Of a stretch of 46,957 nt of DNA, positions 42,334 through 46,957 are shown piece by piece. Source of the DNA: an uncultured Bacteroidales bacterium (GTDB lineage: Bacteria; Bacteroidota; Bacteroidia; Bacteroidales; Bacteroidaceae); contig CACYLU010000017.1 of the NCBI GenBank assembly GCA_902775375.1, positions 1 through 46,957 on the forward strand, written 5' to 3'. The position numbers and the translations under genes are program-made. Position 1 is the first letter of the stretch. Every line of letters begins with the position of its first letter. The notes beneath the pieces are model-generated. The model did no database searches, was not told the origin of the DNA, and saw nothing but the letters and a program-made list of their open reading frames with translations.

Positions 42334-42341
42334 TACCTTTG
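42334..42341 (+). promoter_or_regulatory. -7 box of the BASS transporter gene
   Basis: TACCTTTG fits TAnnTTTG. A TTTG at 42315-42318 lies only 15 bp upstream. Confidence 0.45.
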
Positions 42342-42381
42342 CAAATTAAAGATAGTGGGACGAAATAGAACAAAAGAAAAG

Positions 42382-43317
42382 ATGAAAAGATTTTGCAAAC
42401 AGATAGCTGACTATATGGGTGTATTGGTATTGCTGTCTGCTATAGTTGCATTGGTATTCCCTGAAGTTATTGGCCAAGTTAAACCAACTGTTATTAACCC
42501 TCTGTTGGGTATTATTATGTTTGGTATGGGCTTGACATTGAATGCAAATGATTTTCGCATTGTTTTTAGCCGTCCAAAAGACATTATCATTGGCTGTTTA
42601 GCGCAATTTACGATAATGCCGTTGTTGGCATGGTTATTAGCACAATTTTTCCAACTTGATGAGGCTTTGACAATAGGTGTGATTCTTGTGGGCTGTTGTC
42701 CTGGTGGTACGGCCTCTAATGTTATCACATACCTAGCTAAGGGCGATCTTGCTCTCAGTGTTGGAATGACAGGTGTAAGTACACTACTTGCTCCTGTCCT
42801 GACACCTCTATTGGTGTGGTTGACTGCAGGGGAGACTGTCGATGTGAATATAATAGGAATGCTTTTAAGTATTCTATGGGTAGTTATATTGCCTATTATT
42901 TCAGGCCTTGTTGTAAAACAACTATGGCCACGTCATACTGCTGAAGCCACAGCCTATCTTCCTGCCCTTTCTTCAATAGCCATCTGTGCTATTGTATTAA
43001 TTGTTATAGCCGCCAATGCCGGAAAGCTGATGTCTAGTGGAGTATTGATTATCCTCGTGGTGATGCTTCATAATTTATGTGGATTGACTATTGGCTACGG
43101 AATAGGTAGCATATTGCAACTTTCTGATGCTAAGCGACGTGCCATTAGTATTGAAGTAGGAATGCAGAACTCTGGGTTAGCTTCTAGTCTAGCCACACTT
43201 CATTTTGCTGCCTTTCCAATGGCAACCATCCCAGGTGCCGTATTCAGTGTATGGCACAATATCAGTGGAGCCCTTGTAGCTCGCTTTTTTGCAAAATTAA
43301 AAGTAAAGGATTTTTAA
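42382..43317 (+). CDS. Bile acid:sodium symporter (BASS) family transporter
   Basis: A 311-residue inner-membrane protein with about nine or ten helices of the BASS fold, sodium-coupled uptake of organic anions. Family features: INPLLGIIMFGMGLTLNANDF at 38-59, the first sodium-site region GCCPGGTASNVITYLAKGD near residue 110-130, and EVGMQNSGLASSLAT near residue 275 (the crossed helices' second signature). Sequence does not separate bile acid, pyruvate, pantothenate or ketopantoate substrates. The ATG at 42382 is used; the upstream reading is not membrane-like. It follows the dead quinone oxidoreductase and is followed after 86 bp by the thioesterase gene. Confidence 0.88.
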   Translation: MKRFCKQIADYMGVLVLLSAIVALVFPEVIGQVKPTVINPLLGIIMFGMGLTLNANDFRIVFSRPKDIIIGCLAQFTIMPLLAWLLAQFFQLDEALTIGVILVGCCPGGTASNVITYLAKGDLALSVGMTGVSTLLAPVLTPLLVWLTAGETVDVNIIGMLLSILWVVILPIISGLVVKQLWPRHTAEATAYLPALSSIAICAIVLIVIAANAGKLMSSGVLIILVVMLHNLCGLTIGYGIGSILQLSDAKRRAISIEVGMQNSGLASSLATLHFAAFPMATIPGAVFSVWHNISGALVARFFAKLKVKDF

Positions 43318-43403
43318 ACATAGTTTGTTATATTGAGGTAAATAAACTATTTTTGCATACTAACTGATTGAAAATATTTTTTACTTTACTATCAATTAAT
43401 TGT

Positions 43404-44108
43404 ATGTATAGTTTAAGTTTTATAGTAACTACCAGTACGTGTGACAGTAAGGGCCGTCTTAAGCTCTATTCTGCTCTGCAAATGATGCAAGACTGCTCTG
43501 AGATGTGGATTGATTCAGAGCCTATTGTGAAACAGTATTTCGCTGAGCATAATATGACACAATTGTTGGCCACTCGTCAGGTGGAGATTATTCGTGTGCC
43601 ATCATTTAAAGAAAAACTGACGGTGACAACCTCCGTTTATGGGATGAAACCTATGTTCGGCTTTCGTAATACCTTCATTTATGATGAAGAGGGGAAACCC
43701 TGTTATAAGACATGGAGTATGGGAGCTTTTGTAGATAAATCAATAGGTAAGTTAAAACGTGTAGATGATGCTACCATTGCATCTATGAACATAGAGTCAC
43801 AGTTAGAGATGAATTATAAGGAACGTCGTATCATCCTGCCAAAAGAAGGTGGTTTAGTGTTGGAACCTGTTACAGTTCTTCGCTCAGATATTGATTACAA
43901 TCAGCACTTAAATAATGCCAACTATGTCCGTATAGCTATGGAACTATTGCCTGAGGAATTCGATGTGAAAAGTCTGCGGGTGGAATATCGTGTAGCTGCC
44001 AAACTGGGTGATGTGCTTACTCCAACTATTTTTAAGACGGATTTAGGTCTCATCGTAGCTCTTTCAAATGGTGGCGAAGTAAGTGCTATTGTTGAATTCA
44101 ATAATTAA
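43404..44108 (+). CDS. Acyl-ACP thioesterase
   Basis: A 234-residue hot-dog-fold thioesterase that releases fatty acids from acyl carrier protein. Two hot-dog halves are visible: the first with GRLKLYSALQMMQDCSEMWID and RQVEIIRVPSFKEKLTVTT, then a helix with KTWSMGAFVDKSIGKLKRV, and the second with VLRSDIDYNQHLNNANYVRI, where the Asp-x-Asn-x-His and the following NNANY residues hold the catalytic core of FatA/FatB-like enzymes. The ATG at 43404 is chosen. In this group it may set the supply of free fatty acids or acyl chains for lipids. It precedes GH43 by 66 bp. Confidence 0.88.
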   Translation: MYSLSFIVTTSTCDSKGRLKLYSALQMMQDCSEMWIDSEPIVKQYFAEHNMTQLLATRQVEIIRVPSFKEKLTVTTSVYGMKPMFGFRNTFIYDEEGKPCYKTWSMGAFVDKSIGKLKRVDDATIASMNIESQLEMNYKERRIILPKEGGLVLEPVTVLRSDIDYNQHLNNANYVRIAMELLPEEFDVKSLRVEYRVAAKLGDVLTPTIFKTDLGLIVALSNGGEVSAIVEFNN

Positions 44109-44174
44109 CTATGGTCTTTCCCTTTTTTATTTGAAGGGAAACATTATATTTGCAATATTAAAGCCTTTTATACC

Positions 44175-45836
44175 ATGAAAAAAGTTTTTTTATCTTTATT
44201 GGCTTTTGCATTAGCAATGCCCTTGTTCAGTCAGTCAAATGTATTTAACGCTCAGATTACGGAAAGAGGATTCCAGAATCCAGTGATTCCTGGCTATTAT
44301 CCTGACCCGAGTGTTTGTAGGGTGGGAGATGATTTCTACTTGGTTTGTAGTTCATTCCAATATTTCCCAGGAGTACCAATCTTCCATAGTAAAGACCTGA
44401 TTCATTGGGAGCAGATAGGTAATGTACTCGATCGGCCTTCCCAGGTTGATTTGAGTAAGGGAGGTGCCAGTAGCGGAATTTTTGCCCCTACTATTCGTTA
44501 TCACGAAGGCAAGTTCTACATGATTACAACCAATATAAACTTAATGTTTTCAACTCGTGGCGCAGGCAACTTCATTGTGACAGCAGATAACCCTGCAGGT
44601 CCTTGGAGCGACCCTGTATTCATTCCTGGTGTGTTGGGAATTGACCCCTCACTTTATTGGGAAAATGGCAAGATGTATGTTTGCTGGAGTGCCATGAATA
44701 ACATAGCTTTGGCAGAACTTGACCCACAAACTTTCCAAATGATAGGAAATGCACGTAGTATTTGGGAAGGCGATGGTGATAGTAGTCCTGAGGGACCGCA
44801 TATTTATAAGAAAGATGGGTATTATTATTTGCTCATCGCTGAAGGTGGAACTGAAATGGGACATAAAGTAAATATTGCCCGTAGTCGTCAGATAGATGGC
44901 CCTTATACTAGCAATCCTTCTAATCCAATCTTAACACAGAAACGCAGGGATTCTGTCTCCAGTGTTTTGCAGGGTACAGGACATCCGGATTTAATTCAAG
45001 CTGCAGATGGTTCTTGGTGGATTGTTTATTTGGGTTTCCGCGATACTGTTGGTAAAATGCATCACTTGTTAGGTCGTGAAACTTGTTTGGCTCCTGTTCG
45101 TTGGGACGATGAAGCATGGCCCGTGGTAAATGGTAAAGGTTGGGTAGATATCGATATGAGTCATGTTAAAACGCTACCTCAAGTACTTATGCCACAAATA
45201 GCTAATTATGTAGACTTCAAACAAGGGAAGAAGTTAGGATTTGAGTGGATTTATACTAATAATCCTGTGCAGGAGAATTATTCTTACTCCAATAATCAGC
45301 TCTTACTGAAGGCTACATCTATCAAGTTGGATGATCCCAATCGTACACCTACTTTTGTGGCTCGTCGCCAGACTGATGTAAATTGTACGGTAACAACCAG
45401 CATGCAACTGAAGAATGCTAAAGAAGGCGATAGAGCAGGATTAACGGTCTATATGGAGAGCCGTGGCCATTATGATGTGGCTCTTGTAGGTACGAGAGAT
45501 GGAGGTCAAGAAATAGAATTAAGCTACCGTTTGGGCGAATTAAAGCATATAGCAAAAACTGTAAAGCTTAGCACAAAGGGCGCCGTACAGTTCAAGATAG
45601 ATGTGACCAACAGTCATTATGCTTTCTCTTATAGTACTGATGGTAAGAATTTTCAGCCACTAGGCAAGATGGACAGCTTCTTCTTGTCAACAGAAACTTT
45701 GGGTGGTTTCACTGGCATGCTCTTTGGCTGGTTTGCAGAAGGTAATGAGGGTACTAAGGCTGTGGCTGCAATTGATTGGTTAGACTATAAGCCAGGCGCA
45801 CCTTATGTAGCTGTTCAAGCTTATCCCACAGAGTAA
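44175..45836 (+). CDS. Secreted GH43 glycosidase (beta-xylosidase/arabinofuranosidase type)
   Basis: A 553-residue exported enzyme: signal peptide about 1-20 (KKVFLSLLAFALAMPLFSQ), five-bladed beta-propeller GH43 domain (about 33-340) and a C-terminal beta-sandwich (about 350-545). The catalytic set is visible: Asp44 (general base) in GYYPDPSVCRVGD, Asp157 in GIDPSLYWENG and Glu206 (acid) in SPEGPHIYKKDGYYYL. The substrates of GH43 are xylo-oligosaccharides, arabinoxylan or arabinan; the two-domain layout is like beta-xylosidases. It would release xylose for the XylA-XylB pair encoded at 25755-28581. A strong terminator follows. Confidence 0.92.
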   Translation: MKKVFLSLLAFALAMPLFSQSNVFNAQITERGFQNPVIPGYYPDPSVCRVGDDFYLVCSSFQYFPGVPIFHSKDLIHWEQIGNVLDRPSQVDLSKGGASSGIFAPTIRYHEGKFYMITTNINLMFSTRGAGNFIVTADNPAGPWSDPVFIPGVLGIDPSLYWENGKMYVCWSAMNNIALAELDPQTFQMIGNARSIWEGDGDSSPEGPHIYKKDGYYYLLIAEGGTEMGHKVNIARSRQIDGPYTSNPSNPILTQKRRDSVSSVLQGTGHPDLIQAADGSWWIVYLGFRDTVGKMHHLLGRETCLAPVRWDDEAWPVVNGKGWVDIDMSHVKTLPQVLMPQIANYVDFKQGKKLGFEWIYTNNPVQENYSYSNNQLLLKATSIKLDDPNRTPTFVARRQTDVNCTVTTSMQLKNAKEGDRAGLTVYMESRGHYDVALVGTRDGGQEIELSYRLGELKHIAKTVKLSTKGAVQFKIDVTNSHYAFSYSTDGKNFQPLGKMDSFFLSTETLGGFTGMLFGWFAEGNEGTKAVAAIDWLDYKPGAPYVAVQAYPTE

Positions 45837-45853
45837 CTTAAGTTTATTAAAAT

Positions 45854-45889
45854 AGAGAAGGGGACACGTAATGTGCCCCCTTCTCTTTT
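45854..45889 (+). terminator. Terminator of the GH43 gene
   Basis: AGAGAAGGGG and CAC pair with GTG and CCCCTTCTCT (one mismatch), followed by TTTT. The stem can also stop the convergent gene at 45904. Confidence 0.8.
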
Positions 45890-45903
45890 ATGTAAAGTAG
45901 CAA

Positions 45904-46404
45904 TTACTTCTTAACGAAACCACGAGCATTTAGGTAGTCTGCACTTGCCTTGATACGATCGAATTGAACGCCACTACGGGTATCTTCGATTTCTACAAAG
46001 AAATACTTGTGGTTGTGGCTATAGAATGCGTCAAAGATCTTCTCGAAGTTCATCATACCACTGTCTCCCAAAATAAGACGGTCCTTGATATGCAACATAT
46101 GAATGCGGTCTGCATACTTGTTGATCCACTCTACAGGATCCTGACCACCCATCACAGTCCAGTAAACGTCAAGTTCGAAAATGACCTTGCTTGGGTCGGT
46201 ACTTTCGATAAAGATTTCCTCAACGGTCTTTGGCATTGGCTGACCTTCTTCTGGGCGGAAGTTACGGATAGCGAAGCTGATAGGTTCAGTGCCACCAGGT
46301 ACCAATTTGTTGAACTCGTAGTTGTGATTGTGGTAACCGAACTGGATACCTGCTTGTTTGGTGATGTCACCAGCTGCATTGAATACTTCACCAACTAAAT
46401 TAGG
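45904..46404 (-). pseudogene. Sugar phosphate isomerase/epimerase, N-terminal half lost at a mobile element
   Basis: The minus-strand frame reads GITKQ-like residues of the AP endonuclease-2/xylose isomerase-like TIM-barrel family: VFNAAGDITKQAGIQFGYHN, IFELDVYWTVMGGQDPVEWI (metal Glu and Asp/His region), ADRIHMLHIKDRL (metal His) and HKYFFVEIEDTRSGVQFDRI, ending NARGFVKK. About 166 residues remain where the family has about 300. Upstream the frame meets a stop at the point (46392-46407) where the sequence character changes and mobile-element repeats begin. So the 5' half and promoter were separated by the integration. The gene may be whole across the far end of the element; within the window it is a fragment. 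Confidence 0.85.
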
Positions 46405-46493
46405 TCAAAACAGACCGAAACAAACCTTAAATCAAATCGCGTAAAACACTGTCTTACAATTAACTCCGCTTAACTAACCTTATTCTTTGCCTA

Positions 46494-46524
46494 TTGCGCG
46501 TTTGCCCCTTTTAGAGTAATTTTG
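46494..46524 (+). promoter_or_regulatory. Promoter of the excisionase-like gene
   Basis: TTG (46494-46496), 20 bp spacer, TAATTTTG (46517-46524). It would give a leader of about 170 nt that includes both 35-bp direct repeats, so proteins bound to them could block transcription. Confidence 0.5.
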
Positions 46525-46574
46525 TACCGCCATTGTACCTCGGGTGGATGAGCAGAGGGTTCGTAGGGTGTTCC

Positions 46575-46644
46575 CTTAAATCACCTTATTTCCTCTTAAA
46601 TCCGCTTAACTTAAATCACCTTATTTCCCCTTAAATCCGCTTAA
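46575..46644. repeat. Two tandem 35-bp direct repeats
   Basis: Copies at 46575-46609 and 46610-46644 start CTTAAATCACCTTATTTCC and end CTTAAATCCGCTTAA; they differ at one position (T/C). Each contains two CTTAAATC half-sites. A degenerate third copy, CTTAACTAACCTTATT, lies at 46469-46484. Probably arm-type sites for the integrase or excisionase. Confidence 0.85.
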
Positions 46645-46703
46645 TTGGTTTCCGTCAGGGGCCATCCCCCTAAAAACGGCAGAAATTGACAAAATTATTT
46701 GAT

Positions 46704-46957
46704 ATGGGCAAGAATCAAACTTCACAAATTCCCAACATCCTTCTGTCCGTGAAGGATGCCTCCGTCGCCATCAGTGTCAGCACTAAGATGGTGCGATTGC
46801 TTATTGCCTCCGGCAGACTGAAAGCCGTCAACCTCGGCAAGCGGATGACACGCATCAGTCTACAGGAACTCACAGACTTTGCCCAAGGGCAAGGCTGCAA
46901 TGTCGTGCTACCTTCTTCTTCCCTTCCTTTTAATAATAACAAAAGGGAAAAGAAGAA
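46704..46957 (+). CDS. Excisionase-like helix-turn-helix protein (3' end outside window)
   Basis: The frame from the ATG at 46704 runs off the right edge with 84 residues visible. It has the excisionase/MerR-like DNA-binding pattern: LLSVKDASVAISVSTKMVRLL (helix-turn-helix), then IASGRLKAVNLGKRMTRISLQELTDF, where a basic wing GKRMTRI is followed by a short helix, as in Xis proteins of conjugative transposons. It would bind repeats at the element end and set the direction of recombination. The promoter at 46494-46524 precedes it. Codon use differs from the neighbouring chromosomal genes. Confidence 0.8.
   Translation, partial: MGKNQTSQIPNILLSVKDASVAISVSTKMVRLLIASGRLKAVNLGKRMTRISLQELTDFAQGQGCNVVLPSSSLPFNNNKREKK

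Larger units (their letters stand above)
46400..46957 (+). mobile_element. Left end of an integrated mobile element (runs off window)
   Basis: Starts where the sugar isomerase gene is cut. It begins with a short palindrome GGTC (46403-46406) / GACC (46413-46416), then carries repeated CTTAA...CCTTATT motifs, two tandem 35-bp copies and an excisionase-like gene. The last gene has a different codon style (many C-ending codons such as CTC, GTC, ATC) from the host genes around it. Excisionase genes beside end-proximal direct repeats are typical of integrative elements of Bacteroidota; the integrase would lie outside. Confidence 0.7.

Noticed and set aside
45964-46398. Plus-strand 144-residue frame over the truncated isomerase
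   Set aside because: Antisense shadow of the minus-strand isomerase fragment, which has clear family motifs.
1-46957. tRNA or rRNA genes and CRISPR arrays
   Set aside because: The intergenic regions were read for cloverleaf-like arms and for regular repeat-spacer patterns; none was found. The three-copy repeat at 3061-3120 has spacers too short for CRISPR.

Overview
This 47-kb window looks like chromosomal DNA of a Bacteroidota member, most likely a gut- or rumen-type Prevotellaceae. The reasons are: many promoters of the Bacteroidota type (TTG or TTTG, a 19-20 bp spacer, then TAnnTTTG or TATCTTCG); few Shine-Dalgarno sequences; the sppA-lpxK / purine nucleoside phosphorylase / thiL neighbourhood; a six-domain ribosomal protein S1; an ECF sigma gene followed by two small envelope genes; and protein sequences typical of that group. 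This assignment rests on reading the sequence, with no database search.

Layout. 1-1191: start of a GNAT gene, then thiL. 1202-4839: punA and lpxK, separated by about 1.7 kb of decayed DNA holding a broken RhuM-like gene, short repeats and a 26-bp inverted repeat. 4843-6642: sppA. 6802-10300 (minus strand): an operon of a MATE exporter, DUF3737 and a PatB/MalY C-S lyase. 10447-13805: divergent TrmH-type methyltransferase and secreted S9 peptidase. 13861-17170 (minus): a Crp/Fnr regulator, then a TonB-dependent receptor preceded by DUF1893. 17248-20567: AraC regulator, queF, aspS. 20705-25646: DcuC-type transporter, GNAT, EamA, LUD protein, Gfo/Idh/MocA dehydrogenase, DUF2582. 25755-32085: a tightly packed plus-strand run of xylB, xylA, carbamoylputrescine amidase, a RelA/SpoT-type alarmone synthetase, an HD alarmone hydrolase and type II pantothenate kinase. 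32167-36518: rpsA, RNase Z and an ECF sigma operon. 36618-42263: an envelope cluster of three exported antibiotic-biosynthesis-monooxygenase (ABM) proteins, an exported amidohydrolase, AraC and HxlR regulators, a secreted GATase-like protein and the remnant of a quinone-oxidoreductase-like gene. 42382-45836: a BASS transporter, an acyl-ACP thioesterase and a GH43 glycosidase. 45904-46957: a sugar isomerase/epimerase gene cut off by the end of an incoming mobile element, which carries 35-bp direct repeats and an excisionase-like gene running off the window.

How the genes fit together. GH43, XylA and XylB could release xylose from hemicellulose and feed it to the pentose phosphate pathway. The synthetase and hydrolase pair is a two-gene version of a SpoT-like enzyme, with catalytic residues intact in both halves. 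The ABM cluster looks like an envelope response to a small aromatic or quinone-like electrophile; this is inference from the families and regulators. It is the best candidate here for an undescribed pathway, with the alarmone pair second. No tRNA, rRNA or CRISPR array was recognised.
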